Origin: Deinococcus depolymerans
GTDB lineage: Bacteria; Deinococcota; Deinococci; Deinococcales; Deinococcaceae
Length of the DNA: 64,000 bases
Direction: 5' to 3'
Assembly (NCBI RefSeq): GCF_039522025.1
Contig: NZ_BAAADB010000029.1
Span: 1 to 64,000 of the forward strand
Shown here piece after piece: positions 1-10,434 of the stretch. Below the pieces are notes generated by a model, which was given only the letters and a program-made list of their open reading frames with translations, searched no databases and had not been told where the DNA came from. Position 1 is the first letter of the stretch; each line of letters starts with the position of its first letter. Made by a program: the position numbers and the translations under genes.

Positions 1-111
1 GTGCGAGGCATAGTCACTTCGCATCAAGGCCCATGAGACCGGGGAATTTCAAGCCCCTGCCTCCTGGGCCTTCGTGCTGGTCGCTGTTCTCTCGCCCGTG
101 GAAACTCTTGG

Positions 112-205
112 TCAACGAAATAAACGGAGTCCGTCTGATACCGACTCCGATTGAATGGGCTGCAAAGCCCGCTGGGTCCGGGCGGATGCGACCCGGGGCG
201 GCGCC
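112..205. repeat. decayed MITE remnants
   Basis: Two partial ends of the interspersed TACGG...CCGTA repeat lie back to back. Positions 115-134 look like the right end (CGAAATAAACGGAGTCCGT against CGAAACAAACGGAATCCGT in intact copies). Positions 139-205 look like the left end, starting TACCGACTCCGATTG after a TGA. The stretch lies just past the 3' end of livF and may supply its transcript end. I see no gene in positions 1-209. Confidence 0.6.
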
Positions 206-209
206 CGCG

Positions 210-916
210 CTAGCCGCCGAGGTAGGCGTGCAGCACGCGCTCGTCGTTGACGAGCTGGGCGCTGTCGCCCGTGAAGGTCATCTGCCCGGCTTCCAGCACG
301 TACGTGCGGTGCGAGGCGTTCATGGCGAGTTTGGCGTTCTGCTCGACCAGCAGGATGGTGGTGCCCTGGGCGTTCAGGTCGCGGATGATGCTGAAGATCT
401 CGCGCACGATGATCGGGGCGAGGCCCAAGCTGGGTTCGTCCAGCAGCAGCAGCCGGGGGCGGCTCATCAGGGCGCGGGCAATGGCCAGCATCTGCTGCTC
501 ACCCCCCGAGAGCGTGCCTGCCAGCTGGTCCCTGCGTTCACCCAGTCGCGGGAACCGTTCGTACATCTCGTGCATGTCGGCCTTCACGCTGGGGCCCCGG
601 CGGGTGTACGCGCCGAGTTCCAGGTTGTCCTGGATGCTCTGCCGGGCCAGTACCTGCCGTCCCTCGGGGCTCTGCGCGATGCCGAGTTTCACGGCCTCGT
701 CGGCGGGCAGGCGGGTGATGTCGCGTCCCCCGAAGCGGATGGTGCCCGACAGGGGCTTCATGAGCCGCGAGACGGCGCGCAGGGTGGTGGTCTTGCCCGC
801 GCCGTTCGCGCCGATCAGGGTGACGACCTCGCCCTCCTCGACGGTCAGGGACAGGCCCCGCACCGCCTGGATGGCGCCGTAGTTCACGTTCAGGTTCTCG
901 ATTTCCAGCAGGGCCA

Positions 917-920
<4 letters not shown>
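210..920 (-). CDS. livF: branched-chain amino acid ABC transporter, ATP-binding protein LivF
   Basis: Cytoplasmic ATPase of a high-affinity branched-chain amino acid (or amide) importer. The 236-residue length is normal for LivF. The Walker A motif GANGAGKTT, the signature LSGGEQQ and Walker B LLLLDEPSLGL are all present, followed by the LivF-typical VEQNA switch region. The reading frame stays open upstream, but the family alignment begins at MMALLEIENL. The ATG at 920 overlaps the livG stop by four bases (ATGA), so translation is probably coupled. Last gene of the livKHMGF operon. Substrate specificity cannot be read from the ATPase. Confidence 0.93.
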
Positions 921-1692
<772 letters not shown>

Positions 1693-1696
<4 letters not shown>

Positions 1697-2622
1697 GGCG
1701 TCACCTCGGCGGGCTTGACGGGAGTGGGCCGCTGCGGCGGTCGGGGACGGCCCAGCCTCTCCAGGGCGCCCACGATGCCCTGCGGCAGGTACAGGCTCGC
1801 CACGACCAGCACCAGCCCGTTGATCACGAGGCGCCAGTCCGCGAGGAAGCGCAGCACTTCCGGCACGGCGGTCAGCAGCGCGCCGCCCACCACGGGGCCC
1901 CAGATGTTGCGGCTCCCGCCGATCAGCACGAAGGCCAGCGTGGCGATGCTGGCGTCGAAGGTGCCCTGCTTGGCGTTCCAGGTGTTCAGGAACGGGGCGC
2001 TCATGGCGCCCACGATGCCGGCCAGGACCGCGCCGATCACGAAGGCCAGCACCTTGTACTGCGTGGGCGGCACGCCCATGGCGTCGGCGGCCAGTTCGTC
2101 CTCGCGGATGGCGCGCAGCGCGCGGCCCACCCGCGAGCGTTCCAGCTGCCGCGCGAACAGCAGGGTCAGGATCAGCAGCGGCCCGAAGATGAACACGTAC
2201 TGCCAGCGGTCCTGAAAGCCGAACGCCTGCGGAATGCCGAAGATGCCGACCGCGCCGCCCGTGAAAGTCAGGTTCAGGGACACGACCCGCAGGATCTCCA
2301 CGAACGCGATGGTCGCCAGCGCCAGGTAGATGCCGCGCAGCCGCAGCGCCGGGACGCCCACCAGCAGCCCCAGCAGGCCCGCCAGGACCGCCGCGGCCAG
2401 CCACGTCAGCGGGAACATGGCGTTCCCCAGCGTGTCGCGCAGGCCCGCGAAGGCCGGGTTGGTCAGCAGGATGGCGGCCACGTACCCGCCCAGCGCGTAG
2501 AAACCCGGGCTGGCGAGGCTCAGTTGCCCCGCCTGCAGCGGGAAGTACAGGCTCAGGCCCAGCAGGCCCGCCTGGAGCATGGTCACGATCAGGAACCCGT
2601 ACGTCGAGAGGAAATCAGTCAT
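1693..2622 (-). CDS. livM: branched-chain amino acid ABC transporter, permease LivM
   Basis: Inner-membrane permease of 309 residues with about eight to nine hydrophobic segments and the family stretch [17 protein letters not shown] near residues 165-185, the coupling helix that contacts the ATPases. It forms a heterodimer with LivH. The ATG at 2622 lies two bases after the livH stop, and the stop overlaps the livG start. The C-terminal tail is rich in proline and arginine ([19 protein letters not shown]) and probably cytoplasmic. Confidence 0.92.
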
Positions 2623-2624
2623 GC

Positions 2625-3599
2625 TTACACCTTCTGGATGGCCGCGCGGCCCAGCAGGCCCTGGGGCCGCACGAGCAGGATGACGAACAGCAGCGCGAAC
2701 GCCACGGCGTCCTTGTACGCCGAGAATTCCGGCGGGACGAAGGCCTCGGCCAGCCCGATCACCAGGCCGCCCGCGACCGCGCCGGGAATGCTGCCCAGGC
2801 CGCCCAGCACGATCACGGCCAGGCCCTTGAGGCCGTACACCACCCCGAAGTACGGGCCGGCCACGCCGAACGCCGTGCCGACCAGCGTGCCCGCCAGGCC
2901 GCCCAGGAAGCCGGACAGGAAGAACGTGATCAGGATGAAGCGGTCCACGCTGATGCCCAGCAGGCTGGCGGTCGTGGGGCTTTCCGCCACGGCCCGCAGC
3001 GCCTTGCCGATCTTCGTGCGGCCGATCACGTACCCCAGGATGACCAGCATGACCAGACTGACCGCGAAGATGATGACCTGCACGGTGCGGATGATGACGA
3101 TCTTGCCGCCCAGCGTGAACGACAGCGCGGGCGGCGTGTCCCCGTACGCGTCCGACGGGAAGTTATAGATTTCCGCGCCCACAAGCAGCTGGATCAGGTT
3201 CACGATGACCAGCGCCACGCCCAGCGAACTGACCAGCGCCAGCAGCGGATCGGCGCCGCGCGACCGCATGGGCCGGAACGCCAGCCGCTCGATCAGCACG
3301 GCGACCAGGCCCGCCAGGGTGGCGCCCAGCAGCGTGGCGAGCGCGAAGGTCAGCGGTTGCCCCGAGAAGGGCGAGCCGTCCGGGAACAGGTTCACGCCCT
3401 TGAGCAGGCCGTTGTTCTCGAACTGCCCGACGACCAGCGTGTACGTGAAGTACGCGCCCAGCGTGAACACCGCGCCGTGCGCGAAGTTGATGATGCCCAG
3501 AATCGAGAACACCAGCGTGTACCCCAGCGCGAAGATGGCGTACACGCTCCCGATCGCCAGGCCGTTCATGAGGTTCTGAATGAACTGACTCAGCTCCAT
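2625..3599 (-). CDS. livH: branched-chain amino acid ABC transporter, permease LivH
   Basis: Inner-membrane permease of 324 residues. It has the LivH signature near the N-terminus (MNGLAIGSVYAIFALGYTLV), the conserved INFAHG motif and the coupling-helix stretch GKALRAVAESPTTASLLGI. A loop around residues 65-80 (LFPDGSPFSGQPL) is longer than in enteric LivH. A good ribosome site (AAAGGAGC) lies 5-12 bases ahead of the ATG at 3599. It follows livK after a gap that carries a hairpin, which would allow more binding protein than permease to be made. Confidence 0.93.
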   Translation of the reverse strand: MELSQFIQNLMNGLAIGSVYAIFALGYTLVFSILGIINFAHGAVFTLGAYFTYTLVVGQFENNGLLKGVNLFPDGSPFSGQPLTFALATLLGATLAGLVAVLIERLAFRPMRSRGADPLLALVSSLGVALVIVNLIQLLVGAEIYNFPSDAYGDTPPALSFTLGGKIVIIRTVQVIIFAVSLVMLVILGYVIGRTKIGKALRAVAESPTTASLLGISVDRFILITFFLSGFLGGLAGTLVGTAFGVAGPYFGVVYGLKGLAVIVLGGLGSIPGAVAGGLVIGLAEAFVPPEFSAYKDAVAFALLFVILLVRPQGLLGRAAIQKV

Positions 3600-3619
3600 G
3601 GAAGCTCCTTTCAGGAGAA

Positions 3620-3647
3620 CGCCGTCAGCGTCCAGGGGCTGACGGCG
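3620..3647 (-). terminator. livK-livH intercistronic hairpin
   Basis: Ten perfect base pairs (CGCCGTCAGC with GCTGACGGCG) around an eight-base loop, with no T-run. A hairpin between the binding-protein gene and the permease genes is common in ABC operons, where it acts as a partial terminator or protects the 3' end of the abundant upstream message. The role here is inferred. Confidence 0.6.
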
Positions 3648-3692
3648 GGGAAGGACGTGACCCGGCGGCAGCGGGCCGGCCGGGCCTGAGGC

Positions 3693-4892
3693 TTACTTCA
3701 GGTACACGAACGAGCCGGTCTTGGCGTCCTTCATCCTGATCTGCGCGACGTAGAACTCCTTCTGGATGACCTCGCCCTCCTTGTCGAAGGCGATGGGGCC
3801 CAGCGGCGTGTTGTACTTGCCGAGCAGGATCTGCTTGTTCAGTTCGGCACGCAGGTCGTCCAGGTCCCAGGTGTTCAGTTTCTTCTTCCGGTCGATGACC
3901 TTCAGGGCCTCGACCATGACCTGCACGCCCGCGTAGGCCTGCGCGGCGAACTGCGGCGGGGCTTTCTTGTACTGCGCGGTGTACTCCTTGACGAACACCT
4001 GGTTGGCGGCGCTGGGCTGCGCGGGGCTGTACGCCTGCGCGATGATCACGCCGTCGCAGAGTTTCTGGCAGACGGGGAACATGTTGCTGGTGTTCAGGCC
4101 GTTCCCGCCGATGATCAGGCCCTTGTACCCCAGCTGCCGGAGCTGCTTGACGAGGTTCCCGCCGTCCGCCGCGAGGCCGGAGATGATCACGAGGTCCACC
4201 TTGGCGTTCAGGACGGCCGTGACCTGCGTGGTGAAGTCCGTGTCGGTCGTCTGGAACTTCTGCACCGTGGCGACGGTCAGGCCCTGGTCCTTGGCGGTCT
4301 GCTGGAAGGTGCCGGTCTCGCTGGTCGAGAAGGCGTCGTTCTGCGCGTACAGCACGGCGACTTCCTTGATCTTGGGGTCGAGTTTCAGGGCCTGCCGCAC
4401 GGCGTTCGGCGCGACGACCGACACCGGCGCGGACACCCGCGCGATGAAGTTCCCGATCTGCGGGATGCCCTTGGCGGTGTTGCTGGGTCCCAGGACCGGT
4501 ACTCTGGCGCGCTCGGCGATGGGATCAGACGCGAAGGCCTGCTGCGACAGGGTCGGCCCGACGATGCCCAGCACGCGGTCCTTGGTGATCAGGTTCTGGA
4601 AGGCGTTGATGGCGCCGGCCTCGTCGCCGCCAGTGTCCTGGAAGACCAGTTTGAAGGGCGTGCCGTTGATGCCGCCGCGGCCGTTCAGGAACTTCTCGGC
4701 GAATTTCGCGCCGATCACCTGCTCCTGGCCCAGCAGGGCGGTGTTGCTGGTCTGAGCGACCGCCACCCCGATGCTGATGGTCTCGACCTTCTGCGCCTGC
4801 GCGCCGAGGCTCAGGCTGAGGGCCAGCGTGGCCCCCAGGGCGGGACGGATGAACGAGGACAGCTGGGAACGGCGTTGAGCGGGGTGACGCAT
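3693..4892 (-). CDS. livK: branched-chain amino acid ABC transporter, substrate-binding protein
   Basis: Periplasmic binding protein of 399 residues, type I periplasmic fold (Leu/Ile/Val-binding family). The signal peptide is residues 1 to about 32 (RRSQLSSFIRPALGATLALS, cleavage after GAQAQ or nearby). Mature-part family features are ISIGVAVAQT, GIVGPTLSQQA, PVLGPSNTA and VAVLYAQND. An upstream open frame exists but is not supported. The ATG at 4892 follows AAGGAG with normal spacing and starts the signal peptide. First gene of the liv operon, with a promoter about 120 bases upstream. Confidence 0.93.
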   Translation of the reverse strand: MRHPAQRRSQLSSFIRPALGATLALSLSLGAQAQKVETISIGVAVAQTSNTALLGQEQVIGAKFAEKFLNGRGGINGTPFKLVFQDTGGDEAGAINAFQNLITKDRVLGIVGPTLSQQAFASDPIAERARVPVLGPSNTAKGIPQIGNFIARVSAPVSVVAPNAVRQALKLDPKIKEVAVLYAQNDAFSTSETGTFQQTAKDQGLTVATVQKFQTTDTDFTTQVTAVLNAKVDLVIISGLAADGGNLVKQLRQLGYKGLIIGGNGLNTSNMFPVCQKLCDGVIIAQAYSPAQPSAANQVFVKEYTAQYKKAPPQFAAQAYAGVQVMVEALKVIDRKKKLNTWDLDDLRAELNKQILLGKYNTPLGPIAFDKEGEVIQKEFYVAQIRMKDAKTGSFVYLK

Positions 4893-5011
4893 GGCGACTC
4901 CTTGGTACGGGCGCGGGGGGCCGGTGTCTCCGGCCTGCGCTGGAACGCAGTCCGCTGCGGGAGCGCGGCGTCGGTGCCGGGCGCAGCGGGCTTGTGTTGT
5001 GGGACAGGGCG

Positions 5012-5068
5012 AGTGTAGGCTGGGCTCACCTTTCAAGTCAACTGTTCGAATGTTCAGACCATTGAACC
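5012..5068 (-). promoter_or_regulatory. liv operon promoter with a possible operator
   Basis: On the minus strand a -35 box TTGACT (5036-5041) and a -10 box TACACT (5012-5017) are separated by 18 bases, about 120 bases ahead of livK. Directly upstream of the -35 lies an inverted repeat, GTTCgAATG (5045-5053) and CATTGAAC (5061-5068). Its place suggests a regulator site. The divergent GntR gene is a candidate binder, but that link is inferred. The rest of 4893-5198 (306 bp) holds only the leaders of the two divergent units. Confidence 0.6.
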
Positions 5069-5198
5069 CGGTACAAACTTCCTGTGGCCGCGCCGCCCCT
5101 TCCCACACGCCCTTCCCGCACCGACCCCCGCTCTGCCAGACTGCCCCTGCCCGCCCCCCCCACCTCGTTCCCCGCCCCCCGCACCCCCCGGAGCGCGC

Positions 5199-6149
5199 AT
5201 GACCGCCACCCGCCCCGCCACCCCCGCAGCCCCCGCCGGCCCCCGCCGCCTCGGGCTGCGCACCAGGGCCCTGCTCATCACGGTCCTGCCCGTCCTCACG
5301 CTGGGCCTGCTCATCACCCTGATCCTCACCCTGCAGCGCCGCGCGGAACTGGGCACCATCTCCCGCGCCGTCAGCCACACCGCCGCCAGCCTGCTCGCCT
5401 CCACCCTGGACGTGCAGGACCTGAACCTCGTCGCCACGCAACTCCGCGCCGCCGTCGCCGCCCCCGACGTGGCCTTCGTGGACGTCCAACCCGCCGGGAA
5501 CACCCTCCGCTTCTTCACCAGCGACACCCCCGACACCGACTGGCACCTGCGCGACCAGCTCGACACCCACCAGCGCGCCCACCCCGGCCAGACCCACCTG
5601 ACCCTCCCCGACACCCGCGCCGACGCCTACCAGCGCGCCCTGAACGCCCTGCAACCCGGCACGCCCCCCAGCGTCCGCGACCACCTGCAGGCCCGCCTGG
5701 ACACCCTGCAGGCCACCGGCGGGCACCCCACCACCTACGAACTGACCACCCTGGACGTGTACGAAACGCCGTTCGGCACCCGCGCCCTGCGCCTCCCCGG
5801 CGACCCCGCCCCCCCCGGCCAGCTGCTGTTCCGCCTGGGCATCGGCGTCACCCTGAACGACATGAACCTCGCCCTGCAACGGCAACTGAGCCTCGTGCTG
5901 CTCGCCTGCGCCCTGACCGCCCTGCTCGCCGCGTACGCCGCGTGGCGCGCCGTGCGCCGCCCCCTGCACGTCATCCTGGCCATCACGGACGCCGCGCAGC
6001 ACGCCAGCCTCGGGCACCTGGGCGACCCCATCAGCGTCACCCCCGGCGGCCGCCCCGACGAACTCACGGACCTGGTCACCGCCATCGAACGCCTGCGCGT
6101 CAGCCTGCACCTCGCCCTGACCCGCCTGCGCCCCGGAAACCGCCCATGA
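5199..6149 (+). CDS. membrane sensor with HAMP domain and no output domain
   Basis: A 316-residue membrane protein. Membrane segment 1 is residues about 25-46 (ALLITVLPVLTLGLLITLIL). An extracytoplasmic domain of about 180 residues follows, then membrane segment 2 at about 230-252. A HAMP-like helical pair (RRPLHVILAITDAAQHASLG ... DELTDLVTAIERLR) runs to the C-terminus at residue 316. Histidine kinases and chemoreceptors carry an output domain after HAMP; here nothing follows. The stop overlaps the start of the GntR regulator (ATGA), so the pair is made together. I infer that the sensor acts through its partner, but no interaction is proven. The ATG at 5199 is the first plausible start. Confidence 0.75.
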   Translation: MTATRPATPAAPAGPRRLGLRTRALLITVLPVLTLGLLITLILTLQRRAELGTISRAVSHTAASLLASTLDVQDLNLVATQLRAAVAAPDVAFVDVQPAGNTLRFFTSDTPDTDWHLRDQLDTHQRAHPGQTHLTLPDTRADAYQRALNALQPGTPPSVRDHLQARLDTLQATGGHPTTYELTTLDVYETPFGTRALRLPGDPAPPGQLLFRLGIGVTLNDMNLALQRQLSLVLLACALTALLAAYAAWRAVRRPLHVILAITDAAQHASLGHLGDPISVTPGGRPDELTDLVTAIERLRVSLHLALTRLRPGNRP

Positions 6150-7126
6150 GCGACCCGGCCCCCACCTTCACCGCCGACACCCTCGAGAAACGCTCCCTGG
6201 GCGAACACATCGCCGCGCACCTGCAAGAACTCCTGCTCGACGGCCGCCTGAAACCCGGCGACACCCTCCCCAGCCAGCGGGAACTCGCGCAGCAGTACGG
6301 CACCAGCGTCGCCGCCGTCCGCGAAGCGATCTCCATCCTCTCCGCCAGCGGCGTCCTCGACGCCCGCCCCGGCCGCGGCACCGTCATCCTGCCCGTCACG
6401 CAGCAGGCCCCCAGCATCAACCTCTGGCTGGGCGCCGTGCACGACGAGGCCGAAGCGCACGCCTTCCTCGACACCCGGCAGGCCCTCGAACACTACACGA
6501 TTGCCCGCGCCGCCCGGCACGCCACGCCCGAACAGCACGCCGACCTGCTCTCTCACCTGCACCGCATGCGCGACGCGCAGGGCGAACCCGAAGCGTTCAT
6601 CCAGGCCGACCTCGCCCTGCACATGGCCATCGCCCAGGCCGCCGGGAACCCCGTCGTGCTGCGCCTCCTGCGCGCCATCCACATGCCCCTGGCGAACCTG
6701 CTGCGCGCCATCAGCACCGACCTCATGCACGCCGGCCGCTTCCCCGCCCTGTACACCACGCACGAACAGATCATCCACGGCATCATCCGCCGCGACCCCC
6801 ACGCCGCCACGCAGGCGTTCGACCACATGCTCGACCAGACCACCGAAGGCGGCACCCTGGAACGCGCCCTCGGCCACCCCGAACGGCCCGACCCCCCCCT
6901 CGGCCCCCCCTTCCTGGAAGACCTGCACTGGAACCTCACCCGCCTCATCGGCCCCATGGCCGACATCCTGATCCCCGAAGCCGCCAGCGAACTCGGCCTC
7001 GACCCCGACGCCCTGACCCGCACCCACCTGCCCCGCTACCTCGGCAACCTCGCCCGGCAACTCCCCGACGGCAAACAGGCCGAATGGGCCGCCCTGAGCG
7101 GACTATTGGAGAAGCGGTACGGGTGA
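6146..7126 (+). CDS. FadR-type GntR transcriptional regulator with an extra C-terminal domain
   Basis: A 326-residue DNA-binding protein. Residues about 15-80 form the GntR winged helix (LKPGDTLPSQRELAQQYG, VAAVREAISILSASGVL, RPGRGTVI). Residues about 95-225 form an FCD-type ligand domain with the expected helices (DTRQALEHYTIARAA, DLALHMAIAQAAGN, THEQIIHGIIRRDP). FadR-family proteins usually end near 230-250 residues. Here about 90 more follow (FLEDLHWNLTRLIGPMADIL to the end), which I do not recognise with certainty; the pattern resembles small C-terminal helical domains of bacterial signalling proteins. The start overlaps the HAMP gene stop as ATGA. Likely targets are the divergent liv operon or its own unit (inferred). 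Confidence 0.85.
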   Translation: MSDPAPTFTADTLEKRSLGEHIAAHLQELLLDGRLKPGDTLPSQRELAQQYGTSVAAVREAISILSASGVLDARPGRGTVILPVTQQAPSINLWLGAVHDEAEAHAFLDTRQALEHYTIARAARHATPEQHADLLSHLHRMRDAQGEPEAFIQADLALHMAIAQAAGNPVVLRLLRAIHMPLANLLRAISTDLMHAGRFPALYTTHEQIIHGIIRRDPHAATQAFDHMLDQTTEGGTLERALGHPERPDPPLGPPFLEDLHWNLTRLIGPMADILIPEAASELGLDPDALTRTHLPRYLGNLARQLPDGKQAEWAALSGLLEKRYG

Positions 7127-7132
7127 CCTGCC

Positions 7133-7158
7133 TGCCCTACGTCATCTGACGCAGGGCA
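7133..7158 (+). terminator. hairpin after the GntR gene
   Basis: Arms TGCCCTACGTCA and TGACGCAGGGCA pair with one A-C mismatch around a two-base gap, six bases past the stop codon. There is no T-run, which is common for 3' hairpins in this high-GC genome. Confidence 0.6.
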
Positions 7159-7175
7159 GCGGGAGGGAAGCGCCC

Positions 7176-7233
7176 TACACTGAACCCATGATCTGGCGCG
7201 ACGACACGCAGTAGGCCCCACCGGAGGGGGCCT
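7176..7233 (+). promoter_or_regulatory. leaderless promoter, 8-codon ORF and SD-masking hairpin
   Basis: A -10 box TACACT (7176-7181) stands six bases before an ATG at 7188 that opens an eight-codon frame, MIWRDDTQ, ending in TAG at 7212-7214. A perfect 7-bp hairpin follows at once (AGGCCCC 7213-7219, GGGGCCT 7227-7233). Its loop and 3' arm contain the GGAGG that would serve the 178-residue gene starting at 7237. Ribosomes finishing the short frame would touch the base of the hairpin, a layout that suits translational control. The peptide is a prediction from layout only. Confidence 0.4.
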
Positions 7234-7236
7234 AAC

Positions 7237-7773
7237 ATGGCCAGAAGCATCTGGAAGCGGGAGCGCCACGCTCGCCGCATTACCGCCCGTCGCCTCAACC
7301 TTCAGCTGTACGGATTCAAGTTCAGAAACTGGTCCTCGCCAGAGGTGGAGCAGGCATGGCCGCGCGCCTGCTGGACACTGATCGGCCAGTTTGATCAGCG
7401 CTGGGAGGCGCAGGTGTGCGCCTCACGACACCCGGGCTCCCGGCTGCTCACCATCCGCCGAACTCGCAAGGGTCGAACCCGGATCATCTGCCACCGGGTC
7501 GGCTACGTCCAGCGACGGGGAGCTCCCTTTCGCACGGCGGCGATGACCTGGGAACTGCAGGAAGTCCAGCGTGAGTACGAGAATCGCCTCGCGCGGCGCG
7601 TTCTTCAGCATGGTGGGCTCAGAGGCGGTGTCTCCGCCGCAACACGAAAGTATCGTCAACGCTGGCGGCGAGCCGGCCGGGAAGCCTGCCGACTGGCCCT
7701 GCTGGGCCAGATCGACCGGGCCGATGATCTCGACCCCCAGCCGCGGCGACTGGGGGTGGACTGGGAACTGTAA
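7237..7773 (+). CDS. hypothetical basic protein
   Basis: 178 residues, not recognised. It is very rich in arginine and tryptophan, with clusters such as WKRERHARRITARR and RKYRQRWRRAGREA, no signal peptide and no membrane segment. A nucleic-acid contact would suit the charge, but no domain supports it. The base composition looks lower in GC than its neighbours, and third positions are less uniformly G/C, which hints at later acquisition. The ATG at 7237 follows GGAGG, which is held in a hairpin (7213-7233). It stands alone between the GntR regulator and polX on the opposite strand. Confidence 0.55.
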   Translation: MARSIWKRERHARRITARRLNLQLYGFKFRNWSSPEVEQAWPRACWTLIGQFDQRWEAQVCASRHPGSRLLTIRRTRKGRTRIICHRVGYVQRRGAPFRTAAMTWELQEVQREYENRLARRVLQHGGLRGGVSAATRKYRQRWRRAGREACRLALLGQIDRADDLDPQPRRLGVDWEL

Positions 7774-7783
7774 ACGCTTCAGG

Positions 7784-9490
<1,707 letters not shown>

Positions 9491-9584
9491 GCACCCAGAG
9501 TACGGGGGAAGCGGGAGTCGGCGGGTGCGCCGAACGCCTGACCAGCCGGGCCGGTGGGCGACCCCTCAGGCCGCTGCGCCGCCA

Positions 9585-9602
9585 GCTCCCCTCAAGGGGA
9601 GC
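9585..9602 (-). terminator. hairpin after hisK
   Basis: GCTCCCCT and AGGGGAGC form a tight 7- to 8-bp stem 14 bases beyond the hisK stop. No T-run is visible. Confidence 0.5.
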
Positions 9603-9616
9603 CAGGAGCTTCTGCC

Positions 9617-10402
9617 TTACCCGTGCCGGACGCGCCCGGCATACGTGACGATCCGGCCGCCGACGTCGTGAATCTGCTTGATGGCGTCGGTGAAGCGGGA
9701 GCCGACCTCTTCAGGTCTGTGGGCGTCGCTGCCCAGCACGAAGGGGATGCCGCGCTCGGCGGCGGCGCGGGTCAGGTCCGGGGCGGGGTACGCCTCGGCG
9801 ACGGGCTTACGCCACCCGGCGGTGTTGAAGTCCAGCGCGAGGCCGCGTTCGGCGATCACGTCCAGCGCGTGCAGCGCGGCGTACCCTTCGGGGTCGCGGT
9901 GCCCGAACTTCTTGGGCAGGTCCAGGTGCCCGATGGAGTCGAACAGGCCGGATTTCGCGGCGCCCTCGGCCAGCGCGTAGTAGTCGCGGTACAGGCCCGC
10001 AAGGTCGCGGCTGTCGTACTCCGCGACAAATTCCGGGTTGTCGAAGCCCCACGCGCCGATGTAGTGAATGCTGCCGATCACGTAATCCCACGGGTGCGCG
10101 CCCAGCACCTCCTCCACGAAGCGTTCCGTGCCGGGGTGGAAGTCCGCCTCCAGGCCCAGGCGCACGTCCAGCCGCCCCGCGAACTCGGCCTGCACGGCCC
10201 GCACGTCCGCCACGTACTGCGCCAGCTGATCCAGGCGCATGCGCCACGGCGCGTCGTACCACGCGGGCATCGGCATGTGATCCGTGAAGCAGATCCCCGC
10301 CAGTCCGGCGTCCAGCGCCGCCTGGGCGTACTCGCGGGGCAAGCCGCTCGCGTGCCCGCACAGGGGCGTGTGCATATGAGAATCGAACAGCGGAGCCGTC
10401 AT
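9617..10402 (-). CDS. hisK: histidinol-phosphatase, PHP type
   Basis: 261-residue PHP-family phosphatase. Metal-binding motifs are HMHTPLCGHA at the N-terminus, FTDHMPMP, a histidine-rich region VIGSIHYIG and the C-terminal GSDAHRPEEV. In HisK/HisJ enzymes these bind the metal cluster that hydrolyses L-histidinol phosphate, the penultimate step of histidine synthesis. No other his genes lie in the window, so substrate assignment rests on family likeness. The open frame extends upstream, but TACCCT lies seven bases before the ATG at 10402, which fits a leaderless start at MTAPLFDSHMH. Confidence 0.82.
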   Translation of the reverse strand: MTAPLFDSHMHTPLCGHASGLPREYAQAALDAGLAGICFTDHMPMPAWYDAPWRMRLDQLAQYVADVRAVQAEFAGRLDVRLGLEADFHPGTERFVEEVLGAHPWDYVIGSIHYIGAWGFDNPEFVAEYDSRDLAGLYRDYYALAEGAAKSGLFDSIGHLDLPKKFGHRDPEGYAALHALDVIAERGLALDFNTAGWRKPVAEAYPAPDLTRAAAERGIPFVLGSDAHRPEEVGSRFTDAIKQIHDVGGRIVTYAGRVRHG

Positions 10403-10434
10403 GCCATACAGGGTACGGCAGCCCCGTAGGTTCT

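Noticed and set aside
3693..6110. 805-codon reading of livK with a long N-terminal extension
   Set aside because: The extension crosses the promoter and the divergent HAMP gene; the signal peptide and ribosome site fix the start at 4892.
5084..6145. N-terminal extension of the GntR frame
   Set aside because: Proline/arginine-rich shadow of the HAMP gene; the regulator begins at 6146 with the GntR domain.
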